Assembly: GCF_002797975.1 (NCBI RefSeq)
Contig: NZ_PGET01000001.1
Location: 1,426,001-1,490,000 of the forward strand
Direction of reading: 5' to 3'
Origin: [Clostridium] celerecrescens 18A
GTDB taxonomy: Bacteria > Bacillota > Clostridia > Lachnospirales > Lachnospiraceae
Length of the DNA: 64,000 nt
Position numbers and translations under genes: made by a program. Positions within the stretch are counted from its first letter, which is position 1, and each line of letters begins with the position of its first letter. Below the pieces are notes generated by a model. The model worked only from the letters and a program-made list of their open reading frames with translations. It was not told the DNA's origin and did not search any database. Shown here one piece after another: positions 17,335-26,489 of this stretch.

Positions 17335-18429
17335 TTAACGGCACAGGGTATCTAACAGGTGACGGACGTAAATGCAAAGCTTTTCACCATCCTCAAAGAA
17401 GTCCGATTCATAGGAAACATAAGTGATTTTATCCTTGAATTCCATTTGCAGGCAGGGTGTCCACAAGGAGGAAAACTGGGGAAGATACCAGCCGGCCCTG
17501 CGTGTGTAGCATGTCTTAGCCGTAGCTTTTATCCGGGCTTCCTTATCCACGTATTCCGCCACGCTTTTGTGAATGGCCTTGTCTTCATAAATCAAATAAT
17601 AATAATTTTTATAATCAGGATAAAAATATTTTAATTCACCCTCATAGAGGTCTATGGTTATGGTCAGGTGTTCTCCTTTTGCATCCATGGAGACCAGGGA
17701 ATTGGATTTGGAAAATCCAACAGGAACGGCAAAGCCATTTGTACAGGTAAGCCGTAAAGAGTGGAACTCCCGGCCGAAGATGTCCTCCTGGCTTAATAAC
17801 TCCTGGTGCTCAAGGAAAAAGCTATGCTCCAAAAAGTCCGGGTAATTCAATATAGGGAGGATCAGTGGCATTCCTTTTAAATCATCTTCATTATGTAATA
17901 TTAAAAGATCAAATAGAAATTTATCATGGGAGATAAGATAATCTTTATAAACTTCGATCAGCTGACCGCCGGAATAAAGATCCTTCCTCTCTACTTTTAA
18001 GAACTCCTCAATGGCTTTTTGCTTCATGGAAGGAAGTCCAAGAAGTCCCCTGTAAGGGCGTATTTTTTTGTAAATATCCAGGCTTTTCACACTGGAAAAA
18101 TTATAAGGCATGCCATGGGCAAGGCAGCGCTTCAAAAGATAGGGAATATCGAAACCATCCCCGTTAAAATGGATGACTGTATTAAAATCTTCTAAGAAAT
18201 TAAAAAAGGTTTCCAGCAGTTCTTTTTCCGAATCCAGGGAGTCAGCGAACCATTGGACCAGGTTCCAACAGCCGTTCCTATAATAAACACATCCGATCAG
18301 ATAAAGGGTAGAATACTCCCCGGAGAAGCCTGTGGTTTCTATATCAAAGAACAGCAGATCCTCTTTCCGGCCGATCCGGTCTAAGGGATATGTCTCATGA
18401 AATGCAATGGTTTTCTGTAAGGTGATCAT
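17335..18429 (-). CDS. YprB-like DEDD-family exonuclease
   Basis: A 364-residue protein with a ribonuclease H-like 3'-5' exonuclease domain (RNase_H_2/YprB type). The acidic motifs are FFDIETTGFSG, HFNGDGFDIPYLL and HNEDDLKGM. In B. subtilis the homolog YprB lies beside the YprA helicase (now MrfA/MrfB, mitomycin repair); no such helicase is adjacent here. The C-terminal 180 residues have no recognised domain. I start at ATG 18429, since the upstream ATG at 18480 lacks a ribosome-binding site and would add residues absent from the family. Confidence 0.8.
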   Translation of the reverse strand: MITLQKTIAFHETYPLDRIGRKEDLLFFDIETTGFSGEYSTLYLIGCVYYRNGCWNLVQWFADSLDSEKELLETFFNFLEDFNTVIHFNGDGFDIPYLLKRCLAHGMPYNFSSVKSLDIYKKIRPYRGLLGLPSMKQKAIEEFLKVERKDLYSGGQLIEVYKDYLISHDKFLFDLLILHNEDDLKGMPLILPILNYPDFLEHSFFLEHQELLSQEDIFGREFHSLRLTCTNGFAVPVGFSKSNSLVSMDAKGEHLTITIDLYEGELKYFYPDYKNYYYLIYEDKAIHKSVAEYVDKEARIKATAKTCYTRRAGWYLPQFSSLWTPCLQMEFKDKITYVSYESDFFEDGEKLCIYVRHLLDTLCR

Positions 18430-18533
18430 GTATGATTCCGCCCTTTCCTTAGTACTGTTCATGTTTTTTGAACAGGGCAAACCCCGATTTGCCGGGTATA
18501 TGGGGATACCCGCAGGGTATTTTCTCTCCCAAT

Positions 18534-18562
18534 ATTATAGCGGAAAGGCGCTGGTCCGTCAA
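18534..18562 (-). promoter_or_regulatory. promoter of the YprB-like gene
   Basis: Minus strand TTGACG (18562-18557), 17-base spacer, TATAAT (18539-18534). The roughly 100-base leader that follows contains two small hairpins (ACCCTGCGGGT; GGCAAA...TTTGCC). Confidence 0.75.
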
Positions 18563-18593
18563 CGAAAAACAGAATATTTGTTCGACCATCCGC

Positions 18594-18622
18594 TTGCATA
18601 AGAACAGGCTGTATGCTATGAT
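18594..18622 (+). promoter_or_regulatory. promoter of ruvA
   Basis: TTGCAT (18594-18599), 17-base spacer, TATGAT (18617-18622). No good LexA box is seen in it. Confidence 0.65.
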
Positions 18623-18669
18623 AAATAATATAGATAAGATTTCCAGCATAACAAAAGGAGACAGAGGTC

Positions 18670-19281
18670 GTGATTTCTTTCGTAAAAGGGCCATTGGTTG
18701 AAATATTTGAAGATACCGTTGTTATAGAGAGCGGGAACGTGGGATATGAGATACATGTTCCCATATCCGTGATTCAAAATATGCCGGGAATTGGCGCAGA
18801 GGCAAAGTTATATACATATTTTCAGGTAAGAGAGGATGCCATGTGCCTCTACGGTTTCTTAAACCGTCAGGATCTGCAGATGTTTAAGCAGCTCATAAGT
18901 GTGAACGGGATTGGCCCCAAGGGAGCCTTGGGAATTCTTTCTGCTCTTGACCCGGATGATTTAAGAAGGGCCATTGTTTCAGGAGACGCCAAAGCCATAT
19001 CCAAAGCGCCGGGGGTTGGAGCAAAGAGTGCTCAGAGGATTATATTGGATTTAAAAGATAAGATTGATATCGCTGGAATTCTCCCTTCCGGGTTTGTGGA
19101 ACAGAGGAATGGGCCTGTTTTATCCGGCGGCGGGGTAGCAGGAGAAGCCATGGAAGCGCTGGCGGCTCTGGGATATTCCGCAGTTGAGGCGGGCAAGGCG
19201 GTTCGTCAGGTGGAAGTGACGGAATCCATGACGGTGGAAGATGTGCTTAAGGCTTCCTTAAAGCATCTGGCATTTATATAA
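18670..19281 (+). CDS. ruvA: Holliday junction DNA helicase subunit RuvA
   Basis: A 203-residue RuvA: an N-terminal OB domain (residues 1-62), two helix-hairpin-helix motifs (ISVNGIGPKGALGIL from about 76; APGVGAKSAQRIIL from about 113) and the C-terminal domain that contacts RuvB (EAMEALAALGYSAVEAGKAV). It grips the four-way junction. The start is GTG 18670 behind AAGGAG. It is followed 20 bases later by ruvB; ruvC is not here. Confidence 0.96.
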   Translation: MISFVKGPLVEIFEDTVVIESGNVGYEIHVPISVIQNMPGIGAEAKLYTYFQVREDAMCLYGFLNRQDLQMFKQLISVNGIGPKGALGILSALDPDDLRRAIVSGDAKAISKAPGVGAKSAQRIILDLKDKIDIAGILPSGFVEQRNGPVLSGGGVAGEAMEALAALGYSAVEAGKAVRQVEVTESMTVEDVLKASLKHLAFI

Positions 19282-19301
19282 AATAACGGGTAAAGGCAGA
19301 G

Positions 19302-20300
19302 ATGGAACGTAGAATTATAACCACAGAGGTAACAGAAGAAGATAAAAGAATAGAACCAAACTTAAGGCCCATGTGTCTTGCTGAGTATATTGGACAGGAA
19401 AAGATACGTACCAATTTAAAAGTATATATTGATGCCGCCAAAGCCAGGGGGGAATCCCTGGATCATGTTTTATTTTACGGGCCTCCCGGCCTGGGAAAAA
19501 CGACTCTTTCAGGGATCATTGCCAATGAAATGGGAGTCAACATGAAGGTCACATCAGGACCTGCAATCGAAAAACCGGGCGAGATGGCCGCCATACTGAA
19601 CAATCTCCAGGAAGGGGATGTGCTGTTTGTGGATGAGATCCACCGATTAAACCGCCAGGTAGAAGAGGTTTTGTATCCAGCCATGGAGGACTATGCCATA
19701 GATATCATGCTGGGAAAGGATTCTTCTGCCAGATCCATAAGACTGGATCTTCCGAAATTCACATTGGTGGGAGCGACTACCAGAGCGGGGCTTTTAACCG
19801 CTCCATTAAGAGACAGGTTCGGTGTGGTGCAGAAGCTGGAATTTTATACGCCGCAGGAGTTAAAGATAATTGTTTGCCGTTCCGCCAGGGTCTTACAGGT
19901 GGAAATTGAGGAAGAAGGGGCGGCAGAGATCGCCAAACGGTCCAGGGGAACTCCAAGACTGGCAAACCGCCTGTTAAAGAGAGTCCGGGATTTCGCCCAG
20001 GTAAAGTACAACGGTATTATCACAAAAGAAGTGGCGGATTTTGCCCTGGACATTCTGGATGTGGATAAGTTTGGCCTGGATTATAATGACAGGGCGATCC
20101 TGACCACAATGATTGAGAAATTTGCCGGTGGTCCGGTAGGACTGGATACCCTGGCAGCTTCTCTGGGAGAGGATGCCGGGACGCTGGAAGATGTTTATGA
20201 ACCGTATCTTCTGATGAACGGCTTTATAAACCGCACCTCCAGAGGGCGTGTTGCCACGGAACGGGCATATGAACATCTTGGAATCTCCTTGGGATCGTAA
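19302..20300 (+). CDS. ruvB: Holliday junction branch-migration ATPase RuvB
   Basis: A 332-residue AAA+ motor. Walker A is GPPGLGKTT (about 60-68), Walker B FVDEIHRL (about 108-115), sensor 1 [11 protein letters not shown], and the arginine-finger region [10 protein letters not shown]. The winged-helix DNA-binding end is at [25 protein letters not shown]. It drives branch migration with RuvA. Full length. Confidence 0.97.
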   Translation: MERRIITTEVTEEDKRIEPNLRPMCLAEYIGQEKIRTNLKVYIDAAKARGESLDHVLFYGPPGLGKTTLSGIIANEMGVNMKVTSGPAIEKPGEMAAILNNLQEGDVLFVDEIHRLNRQVEEVLYPAMEDYAIDIMLGKDSSARSIRLDLPKFTLVGATTRAGLLTAPLRDRFGVVQKLEFYTPQELKIIVCRSARVLQVEIEEEGAAEIAKRSRGTPRLANRLLKRVRDFAQVKYNGIITKEVADFALDILDVDKFGLDYNDRAILTTMIEKFAGGPVGLDTLAASLGEDAGTLEDVYEPYLLMNGFINRTSRGRVATERAYEHLGISLGS

Positions 20301-20432
20301 TCTGCCTGAATTTTAGAACTTTCCTATTATTTAGCCGTACTTTTTGGACATAAAGGTATGCAGGCAGGGCTTTTCTATCTGCACAAAATATGTTATAGTA
20401 AAAAGGAGCAAATGAAACAGGGAGAGAACAGC

Positions 20433-20801
20433 ATGGATTCCAAACGCAGTACAGAAGTTTTAATAGATGGCAAGATTTATGCTTTGGGCGGAAGTGAGGA
20501 AGAAAGTTATATCCACCGCCTGGCAAGCTACATCAATGAGATGATTATAACGCTGAAGCATCAGGAAGGGTTCACGAAGCAAAGCGCAGAATATCAAAAT
20601 ATCATGATTCAGTTAAATATGGCGGATGATTACTTCAAGGCCAGAGAACAGACCGCCATGCTGGAGCAGCAGAAGGCGGAGATGGAAAAGGAGATCTATA
20701 GCTTAAAGCATGAACTTGTTGCCACTCAGATGAAGCTTGAGTCGGCAAAGCTTGAACTGGTGGAAACCAGGAAATCTGTGGATTCCGGTAAGAAAGAATA
20801 A
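20433..20801 (+). CDS. zapA: cell division protein ZapA
   Basis: A 122-residue ZapA: the N-terminal globular domain (TEVLIDGKIYALGGSEEESY, with conserved RLASYINE) is followed by a long coiled coil (residues about 65-115, rich in Glu, Lys, Leu). It cross-links FtsZ filaments at the division site. ATG 20433, behind GGGAGA, fits the family start; an in-frame upstream ATG at 20412 lies too close to its AAGGAG. It sits among cell-division and wall genes. Confidence 0.87.
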   Translation: MDSKRSTEVLIDGKIYALGGSEEESYIHRLASYINEMIITLKHQEGFTKQSAEYQNIMIQLNMADDYFKAREQTAMLEQQKAEMEKEIYSLKHELVATQMKLESAKLELVETRKSVDSGKKE

Positions 20802-20875
20802 GTCAGGAGGGGATGTTGGGCGGCAGGGCCGTGACATCCTCTCTTTCATCAATAAAGGGCAATCAGGAGGAACTT

Positions 20876-23059
20876 GTGAAGAAAGCAGTTGAAATTCTTG
20901 CTCCGGCAGGATCATTTGAAAGTATGAAGGCAGCGGTGGCGGCAGGCGCCGATGCAGTCTATATGGGCGGCAGCCGGTTTGGGGCAAGAGCATTTGCGGA
21001 AAATCCCGAGGAGGACAAGCTGCTGGAAGCCATTGATTACGTCCATCTTCATGGGCGAAAGTTATACATGACCGTTAATACGCTGATGAAGGAGCAGGAG
21101 ATAGGGGAGCTTTACGATTATCTTGTTCCGTATTACAGGCAGGGCCTGGATGCAGTCATCGTACAGGATATGGGAACCTTCCGGTTTATCCGGGAGAATT
21201 TTCCGGGACTTCCCATTCATGCAAGTACTCAGATGACCATAACCGGCGCTTATGGGGCCAGGATTTTAAAAGACTTAGGAGCAGACCGGGTTGTTACTGC
21301 CAGGGAATTATCCCTGAAGGAAATTGCAAAGATACGTGATCAGGTGGATGTGGAGATCGAGAGTTTTGTACACGGCGCATTATGCTACTGCTATTCCGGT
21401 CAATGCTTATTCAGCAGCCTCATAGGAGGGAGAAGCGGAAACAGAGGAAGATGTGCCCAAACCTGCCGTCTGCCCTACGAGGTGAAACGGGAAGGCCAGG
21501 CTCTTGGAGGAAAGGATGACCATTATTGCCTCAGCCTCAAGGATTTGAGCACTTTGGATATCATACCGGACATGATTGAAGCCGGAGTCTATTCCATGAA
21601 AATTGAAGGAAGGATGAAGAGTCCAAGGTATACGGCTGGAGTAGTAAACATTTACCGAAAGTACGCGGACCTTTATCTGGCTAAAGGAAGAGAGGGCTAC
21701 CGGGTCGAATCGCAGGATAAAAAAATGCTTCTGGATCTATTTGACCGGGGAGGTCAGACCGACGGATACTACAAGCGCCAAAATGGACGGGATATGGTAG
21801 TTTGGAAAGAAAAGCCTGCTTTTCGTGAAGGCAATCAGGGGTTGTTTGATTATCTTGATAAAAACTTTGTAGAAAAACAGGTAAAGGAGCCGGTGATTGG
21901 AACTGTACTTTTGGAAGAAGGACAGATGGCCTCTTTGCAGTTAAGTGCCTGCGGCCATAATGCCGCCGTCGCAGGGGAGATCGTACAGACTGCCCAAAAT
22001 CAGCCTGTAACAGAGGAAAAGGTAAGGAAGCAGCTGGATAAAACCGGAAATACACCTTTTTATTTTGAAAATCTCGATATTAAGATAACGGGGAATATAT
22101 TCCTACCGGTTCAGACTCTTAATGATCTGCGCAGGCGCGGATTGGAAGCCTTGGAATATGAAATTCTTAAAGATTATAAAGAGAAGAGGCAGGCAGTACC
22201 GGTGAAAGCTGTAAAAGAGGCTGTTTATAGCCAAAAATCTTCTTCAGAAGGCCCCGAACTTACGGTTTCACTGGAGCGGCCGGATTGTTTGGAAGAAGCG
22301 GTGTCCAGCCCTGATGTAAAAAGAATTTATATTGATTCTGCAGAATTTAAGCCGGAACAATGGAAAGCCTCTGTGGAGGCAAGTCACAGGGCCGGCAAGG
22401 AGTGTATGCTTACCATGCCTCATATTTTCAGGATCAGGGCAGAACAGTTCTTTGATAAACATTTAACGGAGTTGAAAGCTGCTGCATTTGACGGATTTCT
22501 GATCCGTTCTCTGGAGGAAACAGGTTATTTAAAAGAGAAGGAAGTCAATGGTACCCTGGTATTTGATTTTGGCATGTATGGAATGAACAATTTTGCCCAG
22601 GAGATGCTAATAGAGCTGGGAGCGGATGAGCTTACCTGGCCGGTAGAATTAAACAGCCGGGATTTGGGAAAACTAAAAGTTCCAGGGGAGCTTTTGGTAT
22701 ATGGCAGGCTGCCAATGATGGTGACCGCCCAATGCCTTCATCAGGGAATGGAACAATGTGACAAAACACCGGTCGTATTGTCATTAAAGGACCGGTTGGG
22801 GAAGGCATTTCCTGTTAAAAACCATTGCACTTTCTGCTATAATTCCATTTATAATTCAGCGGCCGTTTCCCTTCTTGGTTTAGAGGAAGCGGTAAAGGGA
22901 TTATCTCCCTCATTGTTACGGCTTCAGTTCACTACAGAGAACAAAGCACAGACAAAAGCGGTGATACAAAGCTTTTCTGACGGATTCCTTTACGGAAGAG
23001 AAGCAAAATTGCCGTTTGAAGAATTCACAAGGGGTCATTTCAAACGCGGTGTAGAGTAG
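20876..23059 (+). CDS. U32 family peptidase (RlhA-like, with DUF3656)
   Basis: A 727-residue protein starting at GTG 20876, which has CAGGAGG five bases upstream; an in-frame ATG at 20813 is possible but badly spaced. The N-terminal half is the U32 fold (EILAPAGSFESMKAAVAAGADAVYMG) and carries the U32 signature ESFVHGALCYCYSGQCLFSS, with Cys residues for an iron-sulfur cluster (SGNRGRCAQTC). The remainder matches the DUF3656 arrangement of RlhA, which hydroxylates 23S rRNA in E. coli. rRNA or tRNA hydroxylation is therefore more likely than proteolysis. Follows zapA. Confidence 0.87.
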   Translation: MKKAVEILAPAGSFESMKAAVAAGADAVYMGGSRFGARAFAENPEEDKLLEAIDYVHLHGRKLYMTVNTLMKEQEIGELYDYLVPYYRQGLDAVIVQDMGTFRFIRENFPGLPIHASTQMTITGAYGARILKDLGADRVVTARELSLKEIAKIRDQVDVEIESFVHGALCYCYSGQCLFSSLIGGRSGNRGRCAQTCRLPYEVKREGQALGGKDDHYCLSLKDLSTLDIIPDMIEAGVYSMKIEGRMKSPRYTAGVVNIYRKYADLYLAKGREGYRVESQDKKMLLDLFDRGGQTDGYYKRQNGRDMVVWKEKPAFREGNQGLFDYLDKNFVEKQVKEPVIGTVLLEEGQMASLQLSACGHNAAVAGEIVQTAQNQPVTEEKVRKQLDKTGNTPFYFENLDIKITGNIFLPVQTLNDLRRRGLEALEYEILKDYKEKRQAVPVKAVKEAVYSQKSSSEGPELTVSLERPDCLEEAVSSPDVKRIYIDSAEFKPEQWKASVEASHRAGKECMLTMPHIFRIRAEQFFDKHLTELKAAAFDGFLIRSLEETGYLKEKEVNGTLVFDFGMYGMNNFAQEMLIELGADELTWPVELNSRDLGKLKVPGELLVYGRLPMMVTAQCLHQGMEQCDKTPVVLSLKDRLGKAFPVKNHCTFCYNSIYNSAAVSLLGLEEAVKGLSPSLLRLQFTTENKAQTKAVIQSFSDGFLYGREAKLPFEEFTRGHFKRGVE

Positions 23060-23066
23060 GTGACAT

Positions 23067-24392
23067 ATGATTAATCTGATTATTGACGTCTCCAGATATC
23101 TGATGATACTGTTGATTGCATTATACACATATTTGAATTTTCGTTTTTTTTCCTTTCCGGATGAAATCAGGAAAAGGAAGATTTGCAGACGCCAGAATTT
23201 TGCTATGTTTCTCATTCATCTTCTTGCCTATTTGGTCATCTGGCTGGAGACAGAGGATGAAAAGATGCTGGTTTTTTACGTGGCCCAGGTAATCTTCTTT
23301 TTCAGTTACCTTTTCCTGTACCGGCTGATTTACCGCAATGTATCCAGGTTGCTGGTCAATAATATGTGCATGCTTCTTACCATAGGCTTTATTATGCTGA
23401 CCAGGCTTTCTTTTGACCGGGCCATGAAGCAGTTTGTGATCGTTGCTGCCGCGGCTTTGGTGACATTTGCCATCCCCTTTGTCATTGACAGAGTATGGCA
23501 GCTGAGTAAGATTCCATGGATCTATGGAATTGGAGGAATCCTTCTTCTGGGAATTGTATGCCTTGCAGGAACCAGCAGCTACGGCGCCCAGCTATCCCTG
23601 GAGTTCGGAGGTTATTCCTTCCAGCCCACGGAATTTGTAAAGATCATTTATGTCTTTTTTATAGCCACTATGTTTTACCGGTCCACCAGCATGAAGACTG
23701 TTCTTATTGTCACTTCGGCGGCGGCCCTTCATGTGCTCATTCTGGTGGCCTCCAAAGACCTTGGAAGCGCCCTCATTTTCTTTGTGACTTATGTTTTCAT
23801 GCTCTTTGTGGCAACAGGAAAATGGCGGTATCTTCTAGTCGGGGCTGGAGGAGGGACTCTTGCCTCCATGTTGGCCTATCAGCTTTTCGGGCATGTAAGG
23901 ACCAGAGTATCGGCATGGTTAAACCCCTGGGCGGATATTGCAGGGAAGGGGTACCAGATTACCCAGTCTTTGTTTGCCATTGGCACTGGAGGCTGGTTTG
24001 GTATGGGACTATACCGTGGGATGCCAAGAAGGATCCCGGTGGTTGAAAAGGATTTTATATTTTCAGCGATTTCGGAGGAGCTGGGAGGCATCTTTGCCAT
24101 GTGCGTCCTTCTTATCTGTCTGGGATGTTTTTTACAATTCATGATGATTGCCAGCCGGATGCAGGCGGTATTCTATAAGCTGATTGCATTTGGCCTTGGA
24201 ACGATTTATATCATTCAGGTATTTTTAACTGTAGGAGGAGTAACGAAATTTATCCCTTCCACAGGAGTAACGCTTCCTTTAGTCAGTTATGGAGGAAGCT
24301 CCATCCTAAGCACCTTTATCATCTTTGGAATCATCCAGGGACTTTATATACTCAAACGCAATGAAGAGGAAGAAGAAAAATATGAAGGCTAA
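23067..24392 (+). CDS. SEDS family peptidoglycan polymerase (FtsW/RodA/SpoVE)
   Basis: A 441-residue membrane protein with about ten or more helices. SEDS hallmarks: FQPTEFVKIIYVFFIA, LVASKDLGSALIFFVTYVFML (Asp-Leu-Gly), GKGYQITQSLFAIGTGGWFGMG, DFIFSAISEELGG, and PSTGVTLPLVSYGGSSI. It polymerises lipid II into glycan strands, together with the class B PBP whose gene overlaps its 3' end. The long N-terminal part before the core has extra helices. FtsW, RodA or SpoVE cannot be distinguished from sequence alone. Confidence 0.92.
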   Translation: MINLIIDVSRYLMILLIALYTYLNFRFFSFPDEIRKRKICRRQNFAMFLIHLLAYLVIWLETEDEKMLVFYVAQVIFFFSYLFLYRLIYRNVSRLLVNNMCMLLTIGFIMLTRLSFDRAMKQFVIVAAAALVTFAIPFVIDRVWQLSKIPWIYGIGGILLLGIVCLAGTSSYGAQLSLEFGGYSFQPTEFVKIIYVFFIATMFYRSTSMKTVLIVTSAAALHVLILVASKDLGSALIFFVTYVFMLFVATGKWRYLLVGAGGGTLASMLAYQLFGHVRTRVSAWLNPWADIAGKGYQITQSLFAIGTGGWFGMGLYRGMPRRIPVVEKDFIFSAISEELGGIFAMCVLLICLGCFLQFMMIASRMQAVFYKLIAFGLGTIYIIQVFLTVGGVTKFIPSTGVTLPLVSYGGSSILSTFIIFGIIQGLYILKRNEEEEEKYEG

Positions 24393-25809
24393 CCCGAATC
24401 CAAAAGCAAATCACCATATCCTGATACTTACCTATGGGGTCGTACTACTTTTTGTAGGGCTTGCGGTTTATTTTGGTTACTTTTTGCTTGTGAAAAGCGA
24501 CAGTGTGATCAATAATTCCTACAATGCCAGACTTGACAGCTTTGCCGACCGGGTGGTACGCGGAGAAATCTACAGCAATGACGGCAGGATCCTTGCCAGG
24601 ACAGATGTGGACGGAGAGGGAAAGGAAACAAGAGTTTATCCATATGATTCACTGTTTGCCCATGCGCTGGGTTATTCCACCAATGGAAAGACGGGTCTGG
24701 AAGCCCTGGCTAATTTTTATCTACTGACAAGCCATGTAAATCTTGTAGAGCAGGTGGCAAATGAGCTGTCTGGCAAGAAGAATCAGGGGGATAGTGTTGT
24801 CTCTACTCTTGATGTGGATCTTCAGAAGACGGCTTATGATGCCTTAGGCAAGCGAAAAGGGGCAGTGGTAGTGATGGAGCCGGATACCGGCAAGATCCTT
24901 GCCATGGTATCCAAACCGGATTATAACCCTAATACCCTGGCTGCAGACTGGAGTCAGCTGGTGGCGGAAGAGAACACTTCTGGACAGTTATTAAACCGTG
25001 CGACTCAGGGACTATATCCTCCGGGGTCTACCTTTAAGATGGTTACGGCATTGGAATATATAAGGGAAAATCCGTCCAATTATAAGGATTATACCTTTGA
25101 CTGCAAAGGCATTTATAAAAATGGGGATTATACCATCAGGTGTTACCATGAGACAGTTCATGGACATCAAAATCTGGAACAGGCATTTGCAAATTCCTGC
25201 AACGGAGCTTTTTCAAATCTTGGTCTGCTTCTGGACTTAAATGGATTAAAGAATACTGCGGACCAGCTTCTCTTTAATACGGATCTGGCCTTACCCATTG
25301 CAAGCAGCAAAAGCTCTTATACCATGGGAGGCGGTGCTGATACGTGGCAGATCCTTCAGACTGCGATTGGCCAGGGACAGACTCAGATCACGCCCATTCA
25401 TAATGCCATGATTGCTGCGGCCATTGCCAACGGCGGAACTCTTATGAAGCCTTATTTCATTGACCGGGTGGAAAACGTAGGGGGGGATATCATTAAGAAA
25501 TTTATGCCTCAGTCCTATACGAGTCTTATGACTGCCGTGGAAGCTTCTGAATTAACTGAGTTTATGCGGGATGTTGTAACAGAGGGAACAGGCTCTGCCC
25601 TTAGGACCGATGCCTATACAGTAGCCGGAAAGACCGGATCTGCGGAATTTGAAAAAGGTAAGGAAACCCATGCATGGTTTGTAGGATTTGCTCCGGCAGA
25701 GCATCCAAGAGTCGTTATATGTGTAATTGCAGAAGAGGCCGGCTCAGGCGGGCAGGCGGCGGCTCCAATTGCCAGAGCTTTATTTGATATATATTTTTCC
25801 AAACAATAA
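24382..25809 (+). CDS. class B penicillin-binding protein (transpeptidase)
   Basis: A 475-residue monofunctional transpeptidase with an N-terminal signal anchor (ILILTYGVVLLFVGLAVYF), a small dimerisation region (DRVVRGEIYSNDGRILART) and the transpeptidase domain. Active-site motifs: SxxK as STFK with Ser216, SCN at 272, and KTG at 417. The start is uncertain: ATG 24382 has AGAGGA 11 bases upstream, while ATG 24361 adds a basic MKRKKKN; both overlap the SEDS gene. Together the two form a glycan polymerase and cross-linking pair working outside the membrane. Confidence 0.92.
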   Translation: MKANPNPKANHHILILTYGVVLLFVGLAVYFGYFLLVKSDSVINNSYNARLDSFADRVVRGEIYSNDGRILARTDVDGEGKETRVYPYDSLFAHALGYSTNGKTGLEALANFYLLTSHVNLVEQVANELSGKKNQGDSVVSTLDVDLQKTAYDALGKRKGAVVVMEPDTGKILAMVSKPDYNPNTLAADWSQLVAEENTSGQLLNRATQGLYPPGSTFKMVTALEYIRENPSNYKDYTFDCKGIYKNGDYTIRCYHETVHGHQNLEQAFANSCNGAFSNLGLLLDLNGLKNTADQLLFNTDLALPIASSKSSYTMGGGADTWQILQTAIGQGQTQITPIHNAMIAAAIANGGTLMKPYFIDRVENVGGDIIKKFMPQSYTSLMTAVEASELTEFMRDVVTEGTGSALRTDAYTVAGKTGSAEFEKGKETHAWFVGFAPAEHPRVVICVIAEEAGSGGQAAAPIARALFDIYFSKQ

Positions 25810-25842
25810 AAAGAATGCTAGTTGTTTACAATAATTACGCAC

Positions 25843-25943
25843 TTGCATATGAAACCAAAAAGAGGTATACTAGAGCCAGTCTGTGTGACACACCAAAACC
25901 GGGCTTCCCAAGGAAGTTACGGTTTCACTCTGGAGGAATTGCA
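25843..25943 (+). promoter_or_regulatory. promoter and hairpin leader of the Nudix gene
   Basis: TTGCAT (25843-25848), 17-base spacer, TATACT (25866-25871). The leader then folds as AAACCG..CTTCC / GGAAG..CGGTTT (about 25898-25926) just before the TGGAGG site. Confidence 0.65.
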
Positions 25944-26396
25944 ATGATAGAAGCAACGAGTTGTGGCGGTGTGGTTATTTTTCGAGGTAAAATTCTGGTT
26001 TTATATAAGAATTACAAAAATAAGTATGAAGGTTGGGTTTTGCCAAAGGGAACAGTAGAAGCGGGTGAAGAGTATAAGGAGACGGCTCTCCGGGAAGTAA
26101 AGGAAGAGACAGGCGTAAGTGCGTCCATAATCAAATACATTGGTAAGAGCCAGTACTCTTTTAACACGCCTCAAGATATGGTGGAGAAGGATGTGCACTG
26201 GTATCTAATGATGGCCGACAGCTATTACAGTAAACCACAGCGGGAAGAATATTTTATTGATTCAGGATATTACAAGTTCCATGAAGCGTATCATCTTCTG
26301 AAGTTTTCCAATGAAAAACAAATATTGGAAAAGGCCTACAATGAATATCTGGATTTAAAGAAGAGTAATTTGTGGGGCAATAAGAAGTATTTCTGA
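25944..26396 (+). CDS. Nudix hydrolase
   Basis: A 150-residue Nudix protein. The Nudix box GTVEAGEEYKETALREVKEE-TG (GX5EX7REUXEEXG) lies at about residues 36-58 and binds the metal that hydrolyses an X-linked nucleoside diphosphate. The start ATG 25944 has TGGAGG six bases upstream. The later part (VEKDVHWYLMM) resembles the Ap4A or diphosphoinositol branch, but the substrate is not determined. It has its own promoter and a strong terminator. Confidence 0.88.
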   Translation: MIEATSCGGVVIFRGKILVLYKNYKNKYEGWVLPKGTVEAGEEYKETALREVKEETGVSASIIKYIGKSQYSFNTPQDMVEKDVHWYLMMADSYYSKPQREEYFIDSGYYKFHEAYHLLKFSNEKQILEKAYNEYLDLKKSNLWGNKKYF

Positions 26397-26403
26397 AAGG
26401 TCA

Positions 26404-26475
26404 GTCCAGGGATGTGCCTGGACTTTCACTGGAAGAGCCGGAAAAGTTAAACAGTAACTTTTCCGGCTCTTTTCA
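26404..26475 (+). terminator. terminator of the Nudix gene (tandem hairpins)
   Basis: A first hairpin GTCCAGG/CCTGGAC (26404-26423) precedes a long stem AAGAGCCGGAAAAGTTA/TAACTTTTCCGGCTCTT (26433-26472) with trailing Ts. The second also lies at the 3' end of the convergent CheW gene. Confidence 0.85.
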
Positions 26476-26489
26476 CATGGAATCATCTT

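Noticed and set aside
18594-18660. LexA control of ruvAB
   Set aside because: Expected from some Firmicutes, but no GAAC-N4-GTTC box is present in the promoter region.
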